The notes under the pieces are model-generated. The model ran no database searches, had not been told where the DNA came from, and was given only the letters and a program-made list of their open reading frames with translations. A DNA stretch of 64,000 bases, from assembly GCF_000213175.1 (NCBI RefSeq), contig NW_009799103.1, positions 862,531-926,530 on the forward strand, given 5' to 3'. Origin of the DNA: Neurospora tetrasperma FGSC 2508. Lineage: Eukaryota; Ascomycota; Sordariomycetes; Sordariales; Sordariaceae. Shown in pieces: positions 34,478 to 46,184 of the stretch. How positions within the stretch are numbered: the first letter of the stretch is position 1; the number at the start of each line of letters is the position of its first letter. The position numbers were made by a program, and so were the translations under genes.

Positions 34478-35060
34478 TGCGATGCCTTCCCGGTTCAGAT
34501 GGCGTTGCATGGAATCGTTTAGCGCCAAAGTATAATACGTACTCTACACAAATAATATTTCAAGTTTCCTAGAGTGTGAGGGTGTGTTGGGGCGAGCGAG
34601 CAAGGCTTTCAGTTGTTGTTGTTCTTACGTGGTCCGGTTCGAACAAGCATAGATCGAATGCACCATATCCATAACCCGATCATGAGCGACATGGGTTGTA
34701 TCTCCAGTTAACGTTCGATTAGTAGAATTACTGCAGCTCTATTTCGTGCAAATGGTATCTAAGCGCAAACGAGATCTATGCACATCTGTCTTGCTGGTTC
34801 TCCTGACTGCTACTATCAGACCCTTGCTCATTGTTTGCCCGCCTCTGATGGACAAAGCATAATCCTTTGGACCCATGGTTGCCTCCACTCCTCCTCGGCT
34901 GGTCGAGTCCACCTACTGCAAGCCGGCCTCTATCTGTCTTTCCCTTTCTGACTTTCCCTCTGCCTCATTGCAGCTGTAAAATCCTCCTTGAAAGATCTTC
35001 CGATGCAGGGGAGAAAAATGGCATCTTTGAACCATGACTAGGTCTTTCCGACCAATCCAC
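34478..35060. other. Spacer between converging ARC18 and TRM6
   Basis: A shared 3' region of two convergent housekeeping genes. AATAATATTT at about 34551 could serve ARC18 polyadenylation. No gene is seen. Confidence 0.45.
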
Positions 35061-37000
35061 TCATGCCGAAGCCGGCGTCGAAACGCTCTCCTCCATCTTC
35101 CTCCTCTTGAATTTGCCCTTGGCCGCGATCTTGCCCTCCGCCGGCTTCGCCCTCCATCCCGTAAAGATATATCCATCCGCACCACCGCGCTCCGTCATCA
35201 ACGGATGCGTCCTGCCCGGCAAGACCTGCCACCTCCTCGCCCTGCTAGTCTGGATGCTTGTGCCCAGTAACAGCGTGGGGTTGAGAGGGAACTGCTCGCT
35301 TCCCTCCCACTTTTCCAGCTCTTCAGCTGTCTTGCCCTGGATCTCCGCCACGTGTCCGCTGTTCCACGCCGTCCTCCTGGCAACGCTGAAGCAATCGGCT
35401 AGTGTTGCGAGAGGCTCGAGAGAGGGAGAGTAGATGGCCACAGGGGCGCCGCCAGCCAAGAGGGGAAGGGCGTGCTTGAGGATCGAGATCGGGTCCATGG
35501 TGCTGGCGCAGACGAGGCCGGAGAAGTTGCCGGCGCGCGTGCTGTCGACAATGTGGCGAACGCGGGCGTAGCGTCTGCGCTTGCGGTGGAAGTTGCCACG
35601 GCGGCTGGGCTTCCAGGTGCTCAAGGTCTCAGGGTCGGCAGTGAGGGGAGGGGTCGAGTACGAGGTGTCGAGTTCGGGCTTGAGGAGCTGCAGCCAGCTG
35701 AGCGTGAGAAGGTGGTTCAGTAGCGGGTGCGGCGGGTGTTGTGGGGCGGTGACATCGAAGTTCCAGTAGTTGAGAAATGAAAGGTTCGGTTGGCTGGCAC
35801 CGTGAAGGACGGTGATGGTGTTGGTTTGGGAAAAGGGAACGGCGAAATCGGAGTCGCGCGGCTTGTTGTCGCGCGGGCGCTTGGGGTGTCGGGCGAGGGT
35901 TGTTGTCTCTGATGTTGATTCTTGCTGTTGTCCGTCGACCATTTCCGTATCTTGATGACTGGTCGTGTCAGATTCCTGTTTATGTTCCGTCTCTTCCTCG
36001 GCCTTTTCTGTGGTTTCCTCCTCTTCCGCCGCTTCCTCAGTCTCGTCATCTTCCTTGTAGAGAACACCCATGCGCTCGGCCATGGCTGCGACTAATAGAC
36101 CACCGGTATCATCGACAACTAGCCACCTTCCAGCCAGCAAGTCCTCCTGCAAGGGTGCAAGAGCCTCCTCTCCTTGTTCTGTTGTCGCCTTGGGATCCTC
36201 CAGGAAGACATCCGCACCGCCGTAGTGAACATTACCCCAGCAACCGACCAAACCCATCATCTCGGCCCGGATGTCCAAGATCTTGCTAGCATCTCTCTCC
36301 TCCAGCTGCCAGTTGGAAAAGGTGGGAACGTCGATGGGCAGGACCTGAAACCTCCTGATATACTTCTTCGTCTTCAACAGCTTGTACTTGGACAAACTAA
36401 AACTCGTCTTCTGGTCGAGAGCAGCATGCGATAAGAGCAGCTTGGCAATGACGTCCTTGCCGGCGTTGGTCCCATCGCGCTTCAGCTCCTCAATTTCCGC
36501 TTGTGTCAGCTTCTGGCGGGCGTTCTCGTCGATAACTTCTTGGGTAGACCGCGCAATGACGTTGCCGCTCTCGGCATCGACTAAGCTGAATTCTTCGCCA
36601 GCGGCGGTGGCAATGACGGCGTCATTGTTGGAACCAGGACCGGCAGCGGGGTTGGCGCATTCGGCGTCCTCTTCGGCGAAGACATCGGCGTAAAGCTCGG
36701 AAGGGGGGACGACTCGGAGGCGGGAAAAGCTTTCTTCGGGAAGCTTGTCTTGGACCTCAAAGGTAAGGTAGTATGGGCGTTCGAGGATTAGGTTGGCAGG
36801 GAAGGTGCCGTATTTTCCAAGGGAGATCGATCTGGTGGTGTAATGAAGGCATATCAGTATCTCGCTATGTTTTGTTTACATTGAAGCCGTCATGGTCCTC
36901 GGTTGACGTACGTATTAGGAGTGACCTGGATAACTCTGGTAACACCGGAGGGCAGCTTGAGGGCTACCCAGCTGTTGGGCTTGATTACTGAGTGGTGCAT
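35061..37000 (-). CDS. TRM6: tRNA (adenine-58-N1)-methyltransferase non-catalytic subunit
   Basis: Exons 37000-36912 and 36831-35061 join across an 80-nt intron (GTACGT donor, CACCAG acceptor, phase 2), giving 619 aa. Family features are clear: MHHSVIKPNSWVALKLPSG start, ISLGKYGTFPANLILERPY, then LLLSHAALDQKTSFSLSKYK and LLKTKKYIRRFQVLP. The C-terminal half has the inactive methyltransferase fold (FSGLVCASTMDPISILKHAL, SPSLEPLATLADCF) and ends with the conserved HPLMTERGGADGYIFTGWR. An acidic insert (EEAAEEEETTEKAEEETE) separates the halves. TRM6 (yeast Gcd10) pairs with catalytic TRM61 in the nucleus to make m1A58, which stabilises initiator tRNA-Met. Translation is intact across the whole gene. 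Confidence 0.95.
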
Positions 37001-37690
37001 CTTGAATTGCCTGGTTCGCAATCCTGTTCGTTGCTCGGTTCAAGATTGCAAAAGTGGAATCGCGATTCCCGAAGAGGAATTTCAATTGCCGCCGAGGAAA
37101 AAAAAAAAATCGGCGAGAAAAGTCCGGAGCTTAGCGCGTTGCGGGGTCCTGCGGGTCCGTTGCAGGCGTGAATGGGTCTCGACCTACCGGGACGACTCCA
37201 CGCTCAGGGGACCTTGATGGGTTGGGGGTGGGACCCACTTTGAACCTCACTGCCCAGGGGGATGTGCACTAACAATTACCACTGAAGCATCAACATGGAA
37301 TCTAAACAATCACACAATTCCAACTTTCCACGTCGACATTTGTGGCTGTCCTTGCCGAATTTGTCATCAACAGTCGATGGGAAGGTGCGTATGACTGCCT
37401 ACTGGAGAGGGGGCAGTACCTATAGAACAGGTCAAACAATAGTTGTGACTCCGTCTTTTACCACGACTAGAAAATCGTTCAATTGACTTCAACACCATCC
37501 GAGTCTCGTCCGCTTCTTCCCAGGCTCTTCCTCTAAACTACACTCAACCATTGCGTCCAACTGTGCCCTCTCAATGTTTCTCGACTTATCCGTTGTGCTG
37601 AACTGATTGCTCCACCACCACCACATCATTGGCTCTTGTGACGCTCGAGTCATTTCCCGAATTCATCGTCGAGTTGTTGCCTAGCTACCT
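37001..37690. other. TRM6 upstream region, nothing recognised
   Basis: Contains the TRM6 promoter and an A9 run near 37100. The rightmost 70 bp run into the assembly gap. Confidence 0.4.
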
Positions 37691-38311
37691 NNNNNNNNNN
37701 NNNNNNNNNNNNNNNNNNNNNNNNNNNNNNNNNNNNNNNNNNNNNNNNNNNNNNNNNNNNNNNNNNNNNNNNNNNNNNNNNNNNNNNNNNNNNNNNNNNN
37801 NNNNNNNNNNNNNNNNNNNNNNNNNNNNNNNNNNNNNNNNNNNNNNNNNNNNNNNNNNNNNNNNNNNNNNNNNNNNNNNNNNNNNNNNNNNNNNNNNNNN
37901 NNNNNNNNNNNNNNNNNNNNNNNNNNNNNNNNNNNNNNNNNNNNNNNNNNNNNNNNNNNNNNNNNNNNNNNNNNNNNNNNNNNNNNNNNNNNNNNNNNNN
38001 NNNNNNNNNNNNNNNNNNNNNNNNNNNNNNNNNNNNNNNNNNNNNNNNNNNNNNNNNNNNNNNNNNNNNNNNNNNNNNNNNNNNNNNNNNNNNNNNNNNN
38101 NNNNNNNNNNNNNNNNNNNNNNNNNNNNNNNNNNNNNNNNNNNNNNNNNNNNNNNNNNNNNNNNNNNNNNNNNNNNNNNNNNNNNNNNNNNNNNNNNNNN
38201 NNNNNNNNNNNNNNNNNNNNNNNNNNNNNNNNNNNNNNNNNNNNNNNNNNNNNNNNNNNNNNNNNNNNNNNNNNNNNNNNNNNNNNNNNNNNNNNNNNNN
38301 NNNNNNNNNNN
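37691..38311. other. Assembly gap (621 N)
   Basis: A run of 621 unresolved bases. Open frames spanning it are artefacts. The gap ends 100 bp before the ECM4 start codon, so promoter sequence of that gene may be missing. Confidence 1.
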
Positions 38312-38411
38312 CGATGGACCTGGTCTTTTGACTTGGACTTTCGAGGATTGCGTTCCGAACTTCAAGCATTGTCAAATCATCATCTTTCAACTAACTATCT
38401 GCATACCGACA

Positions 38412-39554
38412 ATGGCTTCCAAGGTTGGTTATAACCTCTCCCTCTCCCTCCAAGCTCTCGCAGCTAACCTCAGGACGACAGGATAACCAGGGTTCCGGAG
38501 CATTCATTCGCAGCGAAAGTGCTTTCCGTAACTTCATCTTCCCTGATTCCAATGCTCCATTTCCGGCAGAAAAGGGCCGTTATGCTCTGTACATCTCGCC
38601 CACATGTCCTTGGGTAAACTTTGTCCCTCTTTCACTTGATCGTTATTCTTGTGGGCCGTCAACTTACACATTTGGTAACAGGCACATAGAACCTCCATTG
38701 TCCGGATTCTCAAAGGACTGGAGAACATTATCGATCTGTACGAACTCCACCCATCCATGGGTCCCAAGGGCTGGTACTTCAGCGGTGAAGGTTCTTCCCT
38801 CCCTGTAGACCCCTTGTACGGCTTCAAGTACCTCCCCGATCTCTACAAGAAGGCCGACCCCTCCTTCACCGGTCCTTTCACAGTTCCCATGCTCTGGGAC
38901 AAGAAGACCCATACCGTTGTCAACAACGAAAGTTCCGAGATTATCCGCATGCTCACTACCGCCTTTGACCACCTCCTGCCGGAACACTTACGTGAAGTGA
39001 ACAGGCCAGGTGGCGGACTGTACCCGAAGCATCTGCAATCTTCCATTGATGAGGTGAATAGCTGGGTCTACAACTTGATCAACAACGGAGTGTACAAGAC
39101 AGGCTTCGCTACCACCCAGCAGGCGTACGACGCGAATCTGTACCCACTTTTTGAGGGACTCGATCGTGTTGAGCAACTCCTCTCCTCCCCTGCACCCAGC
39201 GATGGTGGCTCACCAGAAACAAAGTCAAGGAAATACCTTCTTGGGGACAACCTCACAGAGACTGACGTCCGTTTGTATACCACAATCATTCGGTTCGACG
39301 TCGCGTACCGCCCAGTGTTTCTATGCAGCCTCAAATCCATTCGACATGATTATCCGAGCATTTACTCCTGGCTCCGCCGCTTGTATTGGGATCAAGACAG
39401 CCGCGAAACCAATGCCGCGTTCCACTCGACATCTGCACCGTACCTGGATGTGTATGGGCCGTCATACGCCGCTGCAAGGCACAAGAAAGTTTTTGGCGAG
39501 CAAGGACCTTTGATTGTCCCTGGGGGGCCGACACCGTTGATCGACCAGTTGTAG
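38412..39554 (+). CDS. ECM4: ECM4/GTO-type glutathione transferase (glutathionyl-hydroquinone reductase)
   Basis: Exons 38412-38423, 38482-38613 and 38682-39554 encode 338 aa. Intron 1 (58 nt) has GTTGGT and GCTAAC; intron 2 (68 nt) has GTAAAC and AACAG. The active site CPWAHR contains Cys46; intron 2 falls directly after CPW, and splicing adds AHRTSIVRILKGL. Family sequences include SAFRNFIF, TVPMLWDKKTHTVVNNESSE, KYLLGDNLTETDVRLYTTI and RFDVAYRPVFLCS. This is the omega/xi-like class of yeast Ecm4 and bacterial YqjG, which uses a catalytic cysteine to reduce S-glutathionyl hydroquinones. It is expected in cytosol or peroxisome; the last residues IDQL are not a classical peroxisome signal. 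The gene converges with its right neighbour. Confidence 0.94.
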
Positions 39555-39825
39555 GGCAGAATTTTACAAATGGAAGTTTCGATGCTCTGCTACAGACATT
39601 ACTGGGAAACCATGATCGTTGGTCTGCCGGTAAACGAAATGAATTCTTCCTCTTCTCATTACACAAGACTCCATCAAATAGGATCCAACGCCTTCAAGGA
39701 GTGAGAAAAGAGGACAAGGAAAGTGAGAAAATAGAGGTTAAAAGTAACCGCCTGTTCAAAGGTTACCTTGTGCCGTTTTTGCCAGCCACTTCTCCAAGCA
39801 TAGAGAGGCGCAATAGATGTTACCT

Positions 39826-41931
39826 CTAACTGTGGCCATTGGACAAATTACTGGGGTTGATGGTGTCGTGCGCGGGTCGTTTCTCATAGTCACCCTGAGG
39901 CATGGCCGTATCAGGGTCCGGAGTGGTCCGATCAGATCTCACAGGTTCCTTGGGTTCAATCACGCTGTTCCGATTGACCTCCTTGGCTAGATCTTTAAGA
40001 ATATGCCCCATGCAGGACTTCTCCTTGCAGGGCGTCAACAGGCAAAAATCATCTTCAATGTTGAAAATGGTGTCTTTGCCATTAGCTTCGCGGAAAATTT
40101 GCTGTTGTGGTACCCCTTCATTGCACCGCCAGCCGCCATAGGGCCGAATTTTCGGCAGGTCTTCGCTAGTCGGACGGTCGGTTTTGGTGAATGTACGATC
40201 AGGATCGTTTTTCTCGTACAGGCATCGAAACAACTGCACCGCATCAAGCACATGATATTTGCACCAAAAGGGATGATGACGGCCCTTCAATACAAGAAGC
40301 AGGAACTCGAGCAAGAGCCAAATCGCCGTGAGAAAGACCAGGATGCTCACCAAACAGATGATCCCGGTGAGCGAAAAGGTCTGGATGTCCGGGCTGGATA
40401 CCACAAAGTGCCCGGATCCTTCCTCGGGTTGTCCGTTGCCGCCCCGGAAGACATTGGGGTAATTTTGTTCGGAGCCACCGAACATGGTTGCATCATTGAA
40501 GATGTTCCGAGTCGCTACGAAGCTCGCGAGGACTAACCGCTCCATGTCGGTGTCAATGGATGACATGGATGCATCAATCACCCCGTTGGGACTGGTAGTT
40601 CGAGACCTGAGTGCCGAGTCACCGCTTGCGTTTCCTAATCTGACAAGCATCGGGCCACCGAAGAATGTTGCCTCGAGGACTGCGACGAGGACGTCCGGAA
40701 TGGTTCGATCTGTCTGGTATCTGAGGTCGGCAATCGAGTCGAGAGCGGTTCCCTTGTGTAACCACTTCATCTGCTCCCAGCAAGAGAGGATAGGTCTGGC
40801 GCGCTTCATCCAAAATTTGGCATTGTAATGACTTAAGTCAGCGGGCTGGTCACGCAGCTCTGTCGTATACCAAGGATCACTGCCTTCCGTCACGCTGGTC
40901 CGCCGCGCGGAACTCACTATTATAGCGAAGGAGTAGTTGGAATCCGCTGGTGGCCCCACGGCCGCTGTAAAGTACTCGTTGGGGAGCAGAAAGGCGGCGG
41001 TAGGTGCGCGAGTAATAGCATCCTCAGACAACCGGATGGACCGTGATTGATTCTCGTTGTTCCACAAGTGGTAGACGTCGCTGGCATTGGTACTCATGTC
41101 AGGACGGTACCAGTCGTACTCAGTTCTGCAGAAGCCCTTCACCCCTAGTGAGAGGCCGTCGCCACCCCGGAGACCTAACTCGACTCCGGTGAGGTTATAA
41201 TCGTAGTTGAGCTCATGGCCAAGATCATTTCCGTTTGGAATGAGGCCGGTATCTCCGCCCTCAATGCTCACGCGAGTGCGCAGCGTCACCTTGGCTGCTT
41301 CGACGCTTCCCAAAGAGCGCAAGATGCCTGGGGCACGGAGACCGAAATCCTTCAACTGCTGAACAGCAACTTCACCAGGGATGTCGGGGTAAAACAAGAC
41401 GCTTGGGTTAACGGGTGCGACGTGTCCAATTGAAACGAGCCAGGAGACGACCGTCGACATGGCCACACTCCCTCCCCAGACGGCAAAGCAAACGAGGCAA
41501 AGAGATAAGCCGTACAGGAAGTCACCTCTTTGCTTGGGCCGCTTTCCTTCCTGACTAGTGTTTTGAGAAGCCCCGCTGGGAGTCTCTGACTCTCCCGTCT
41601 TGGGCTTCGTGATTGTCCGTGGATAACATCGAACGGTATACGTTACCAGTCGAAGGAATGCAGCGATCGCATCGCCCGAGTTCCAAAGCATTATCATGCC
41701 AACAAATCTCCTCCTGGACTCGTTGCCCTGGAACATCAGAGAGACGAAACATATTATTTTCCAAAGGGCTGCGAAACTCAGAGTGACGACAACGGAGAGG
41801 GCAGACGCTACAAGCACTGAGCTTCTCCCGGAAAATGATATAGCCCAACGGTCTCCTTTGTCGCTAGGCATATAGAATGCCTGTGCGAGGTAGTAGGCCG
41901 TTCGTGGAGGTGGAGTGTATATGTCAGACAT
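39826..41931 (-). CDS. Multi-pass membrane protein of unknown function
   Basis: A single-exon gene of 701 aa starting MSDIYTPPPRTAYYLAQ. Hydrophobic segments lie near residues 36-66 (SVLVASALSVVVTLSFAAL), about 140-168 (GLSLCLVCFAVWGGSVAM) and about 525-557 (LTGIICLVSILVFLTAIWLL). Between the second and third lies a large loop of more than 300 residues with NYS and other N-glycosylation sequons, which suggests exposure outside the cell or in the lumen. The cytoplasmic tail ends in charged, Pro-rich sequence. The pattern resembles unnamed fungal membrane proteins common in Sordariomycetes, but I do not recognise a named family. No transporter or channel motif is visible. Confidence 0.8.
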   Translation of the reverse strand: MSDIYTPPPRTAYYLAQAFYMPSDKGDRWAISFSGRSSVLVASALSVVVTLSFAALWKIICFVSLMFQGNESRRRFVGMIMLWNSGDAIAAFLRLVTYTVRCYPRTITKPKTGESETPSGASQNTSQEGKRPKQRGDFLYGLSLCLVCFAVWGGSVAMSTVVSWLVSIGHVAPVNPSVLFYPDIPGEVAVQQLKDFGLRAPGILRSLGSVEAAKVTLRTRVSIEGGDTGLIPNGNDLGHELNYDYNLTGVELGLRGGDGLSLGVKGFCRTEYDWYRPDMSTNASDVYHLWNNENQSRSIRLSEDAITRAPTAAFLLPNEYFTAAVGPPADSNYSFAIIVSSARRTSVTEGSDPWYTTELRDQPADLSHYNAKFWMKRARPILSCWEQMKWLHKGTALDSIADLRYQTDRTIPDVLVAVLEATFFGGPMLVRLGNASGDSALRSRTTSPNGVIDASMSSIDTDMERLVLASFVATRNIFNDATMFGGSEQNYPNVFRGGNGQPEEGSGHFVVSSPDIQTFSLTGIICLVSILVFLTAIWLLLEFLLLVLKGRHHPFWCKYHVLDAVQLFRCLYEKNDPDRTFTKTDRPTSEDLPKIRPYGGWRCNEGVPQQQIFREANGKDTIFNIEDDFCLLTPCKEKSCMGHILKDLAKEVNRNSVIEPKEPVRSDRTTPDPDTAMPQGDYEKRPAHDTINPSNLSNGHS

Positions 41932-44900
41932 CTTGGTCGAAGATGAGGTAGGTCACCCCTAGAGTCTGTTTGGCTGTGCTCTTGGGGGTTGACCGAGTCA
42001 GCAAAGTTCTATCTGGATCCCCACGTATCCCCTAAATTAGGTGATGTTGCCGACATTGGAAACCATCGGTTTTCATAACTGGAGAGAAGCAACTGAACTT
42101 ACAAAGAAGTGCACAGGTCGTTCCGATATTGAATGGATACCACAGGCAGAATATCGCAGATGATGGCCTAAGAGCTCCGATATGCTCAGCTTCGAGCTGC
42201 GAAGGTCTTTTCAACTCAAAAGGTGATGTGCCTAACCGGAGTTTTCAAACTTGGAAAATGTAAGTTGACAAGGCACTGATTGACCAAGATGTGGCATTCG
42301 AGGTAAACTGACCAAGCCATAACATGAAGGTGGCAAGGGCCGGCATCGTGCTTCACCGAAGTCACATTGAGGGGACACAGGCCAAACCTCATGCCTCGAA
42401 GTTTCTTCGTCCTTCAGTCTCATTCGACATCTCTTCGTCCATGAGTTCTCTGGACTCCATTCGGCGTCTCGCTCTTCATCCTGAACCTGTCTTCTCCACT
42501 TTCATGTTCCCACATCCAGACAACTTCAACTCCGCCTTCACAATTCTAGATCCTCGGCAAAGACTTCCTCATCCAGACCTGACAATCAGGGCGGGGTTTT
42601 CTCGAGGCTTGACAAGTGGTTGGCTGGAAGGTGTTTTGGGTTCAATGAAGTCCTGGCATCAGGCTGGAAGAAAGGTTGCTGCTGCCCGGAGACAGCCCAT
42701 TCGGAATTTCCGTCCTCTCTCCACCTCCACCACTCCTACCACTCCCCCCACCCTCTCAACTCCCTCTCTCTGCATGTTGTCAGGCCATGATAGGCCGTGA
42801 CACTTGGAAAATGTCAAGGACATGATTCAGCCGCACTACGACCAAAGTCTCCCAGAAGCCTTGAGGCCTGTGAGTCCTGGTCTTCATTTGCATGCTTCTG
42901 GTGTGTCGTACACCCGCGAGTGAATTGCAAGGACTCACTCTATTGCTTCAACAAGCACCTGTAGGTTTTCTCTATTGCTGTGTTGTGACAGCAGATATCA
43001 ATAACATCTGTCAACGGGAAGCAGACAAACTTACATACCAAGCGCCATGATTGACATGCGGAGAGTACAGATTCGTGCAGGTGCTGACACTTGCCCGTTC
43101 AAGTTGAGCTCGGTTAATAATCTCGACCCTACTTCGCAATTCTCTCCACGGCACGGTATAACAATGCAGCACGACGATCATCAAAGCCTTTGTAGGGCTT
43201 CGATAACATGCTCGTGCATCGCTGAGACTACCAACTAGCCACTACCATCTCTTCAACCTTCCCACCTCGAAGGCGACCTCAAAAGCCTGGTCTGCTTTAG
43301 AGCCTTCAGTAGCACATATAGGAAATGTCGTTGGCCGGATCAAACTTTCGTGCATCCGAACCCATCTGGAGCCACGTAAGATTCACGTCGACTGTCAGTG
43401 ACAGCCCGGGCTGGATGCACAAGACCCTTCTTGCAGCAAGTGCGTGAAATTGCGGCTTGCAGGCCATTTCCCTTTCTCATCACTTACCTGACAGCCTGTG
43501 GACGGCAGCGAACGACAATGGACCAGCAGCAAGACTCTGTCAGCGCCAAGTAATGCTTTGGACACGTCGAAGCCCAATCTTCCTCAAGCAAGGTCAGTGG
43601 TTGGTTTGATTGGAAGAAAAGGTGGTGAAAACGGATGAGAAGGCTGCGAGCGCCAAGCTATATCTTCGACAGAATGCGGTTTGTGATGACCAAAGGAGCC
43701 CGTCCGGCCGATTTGGTTCGATCCGTTAGCATCTTCAGCTGAGCCTCTATCACAACCTACATAAGCCAAGCACGCCGAGCCTTCTCATTTCCGGAGCCTT
43801 GTGGGAAAATCGAATTACGCAGCATGCAATGGAGCGGCTGGGGCGGTTCGTTCTCTTGCTCCAGAAAGTCTCTTGGTGCTTTGATGAAGTGCGGAGAAGG
43901 GCCTGCATGCAAGCTGCAGCCGGGACATGCTAGGTTTTGTAAGGCTGGTCGGTGACCTCGGCGATGGTGAAACCCTTCCAGGTCCCCGGTAATCCCCTTG
44001 ATTCGCTAGTCGTTGTTCGAGAAACGAATAGGGTCCATCGAATGGGGGCTCGCCGACCATATATCATCACCACTTACACGCCCGGATGGGGTCAGTGCCA
44101 GAGCCGATGTATACCATAACAGGACTTCATCATCTTGGGCCAACTCTTTGACCCTGCGTTGATACCACCACCCTCCTCCATTTTCCTGCTCACCACATAT
44201 CACCAAATTGTCGTCAAATCATATGTGATCAGTTCGCAGCCTGGCGATGCCAAGATCCACAAGCGTTGCAGGAAGGAGGATCATGAAAAAAGCTCTTACG
44301 GCATAACTTGTGTTGGCTCCATCTGATAAGTCGAGAGACTCTCAGCTCCGCACAAGGATGGAAGGTAGAACATACCTACCCAACGATATGAGATGAGGAG
44401 AACTGAGAACTGCGAACTGCAGAAATTGGACTCACCAGCCGTATCATGTTGGTGATACAAGTATTTATCAGCATGCCGGTCTCCACTACCTCAACCAAAA
44501 GCATGAGGCCGAGAAGCCGAAAAGCTGTCAATATTGCATGAAAGTTGCATATGTGGGGCAGTCCAGTTGTCCGGGGCTTTTGGGTGTATGTAAAGGTCTC
44601 CACGATCGGTTTTCGGTACATGGCCACTCCTCCATTGGACGCAGATTGTGCCAGTTTCAGGTCTCGAAAATTGGCACTTTGCTTCTTGGGCACTTCATTC
44701 AGCAGCTGCCAAGGTGGCACTGCTCTAGAGCAATGGTGTCGGTGGAGAGCTGTCCGGACGCAAGTTCACCCGCGGCTCGATCAACAAGGGCCGCAATCGT
44801 TACAAGTCACCAAGTTGAGGCTGAAATGATCTCAAAGTCTTGTGTAAAGTTGAAGAGAAGAATACGCTGAGACAGTCCATATATAAGAAGACGCATACCC

Positions 44901-45030
44901 ACCGGCCTTGATGGCTACACTTTGTGTCTCATTGCAGCACTGCTTCTTCTACACCAGTCTTCACTCACCAAGTAGGTGACAGCCTCGTTCACCTTTCTCT
45001 CAGTCACATTCCCGAGACTTCACTATCACC
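41932..45030. other. Intergenic spacer, 3.1 kb, with one weak open frame
   Basis: The spacer separates two divergent genes. A 119-codon frame starting at the ATG at 42441 (MSSLDSIRRLALHPEPVF) ends at 42800, and the same frame continues past the stop as LENVKDMIQPHYDQSLPEAL. That could be a decayed or spliced gene, but it has no motif. TATATAAG at 44880-44887 belongs to the fasciclin gene. The remainder shows nothing. Confidence 0.4.
44880..44887 (+). promoter_or_regulatory. TATA box of the fasciclin-domain gene
   Basis: TATATAAG stands about 150 bp before the ATG at 45031, with a CA/CT-rich leader between. Assigned by motif and distance. Confidence 0.4.
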
Positions 45031-46184
45031 ATGATTCTTTTCCACATTCTCCTTGCCCTATCCGCGGCAACATTTGCTTCCGCCGACACCCTGATCGACA
45101 CCCTCCAGCAGAATGGCTTCAGCGACTTCGCCAGTATCTACCAAGATGCGGACCCTAGCATTCTCTCCAGCATCGACGTCGGCAGCAACTTCATCATCTA
45201 TGCCACCAACAACACTCAGTCTGCCGTCAACTCCACCCTCAGCCGTCGTAGGACCACCAGCCAGTCCCAGCGTGCCGCCATGAGTTCGGTGCAGAACACG
45301 GCTTCCAGTTCGAAGAAGCTACGCTTCAAGCGCCAGCAGGCTAACTCTCCTGCAGCTGTCTACGAATCTCTGCTGAGTGACCCGGAGATTGTCAACCTCG
45401 GCCTGGGCGTCAACCAGTCTCTTGTTGAGAAGCCCGTCGGAGACGCGGGTGTGCCCAACGTTTTCGCCGGTGCGGGTCAGGTTGTTCCGATTGTGGGTAA
45501 TGACATCCCCTTTGACGGAGGTGTCATTAGGCCCGTGGCTTCGTAGGAAATCCCCTCCTCTTCTCTTAACACCAAACTCGCCACTAACGACTCCGCCAAC
45601 AACAGCCTCCTCGAGATCCCTGGCGCCGTCCCCAGCACCCTCTCCCTCTTCCCCAACCTCTCCAACCTTACCGCCCTCTTGACTCAATCCAACCTCACCG
45701 GGCCCGTCAGCGAGACCGCCGGCATCACCGTCCTCGCACCCGAGGACAGCGCTTTCGCCGCCGTCAATATATCGGCCCTCACCGACGAGCAGATCGTCGG
45801 CATCCTCAGCCAGCACGTCATTGTCAACTATGTCGGTTATTCCCCGCTGTTGAAGGATGGACAGGTCCTCAACACCCTGGCCAACGGCACCGTTACTGTT
45901 GCTGTGAGGGATAGCGGTGTCTACTTCAATGGTGCAAAGGTCACTGCTTCTGATGTCATTGTTGAGAATGGCGTTGTGCATACTGTTGCTTCGGTGAGTT
46001 CATCCTTCTTTTCTTTTTTCCTACAACCGTAATAATTGAGGACTTGCTGACACAATATGAACAGCTTGTCGGCTCCGGGGACGGCGAGAACCCGCCCGCC
46101 ACTGGCACTGCTGGTCGTGTCGGACTTGGTTTAAAGACTCTCGGCCTTGGTGCTCTGGGCATGGCTGTTGCTGCATTGTTCTAA
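45031..46184 (+). CDS. Fasciclin (FAS1) domain surface protein with in-frame TAG
   Basis: Exons 45031-45993 and 46065-46184 (71-nt intron, GTGAGT, CTTGCTGAC branch, ACAG) span 361 codons, but codon 172 is TAG (45544-45546). Before it: signal peptide MILFHILLALSAATFAS and one FAS1 domain (TLIDTLQQNGFSDFASIYQD, ending DIPFDGGVI). After it: a second FAS1 domain (GITVLAPEDSAFAAVN, VIVENGVVHTVAS), then PPATGTAG and a hydrophobic tail (LGLGALGMAVAALF) that fits a GPI anchor. FAS1 proteins mediate adhesion at the cell surface. The stop could be a nonsense change (CAG to TAG is one C-to-T step), a sequencing error, or lie in a 54-nt in-frame intron (45493-45546, GTGGGT to CGTAG). Splicing that intron would delete the conserved DIPFDGG segment. 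Confidence 0.72.

Noticed and set aside
37629-38486. Long open frames on both strands across the N run
   Set aside because: They are open only because unresolved bases contain no stops.
42324-42800. 158-codon plus-strand frame ending near LSGHDRP
   Set aside because: It is plausible in composition but has no domain. The frame continues past the stop, so it may be decayed, and support is too weak to call a gene.
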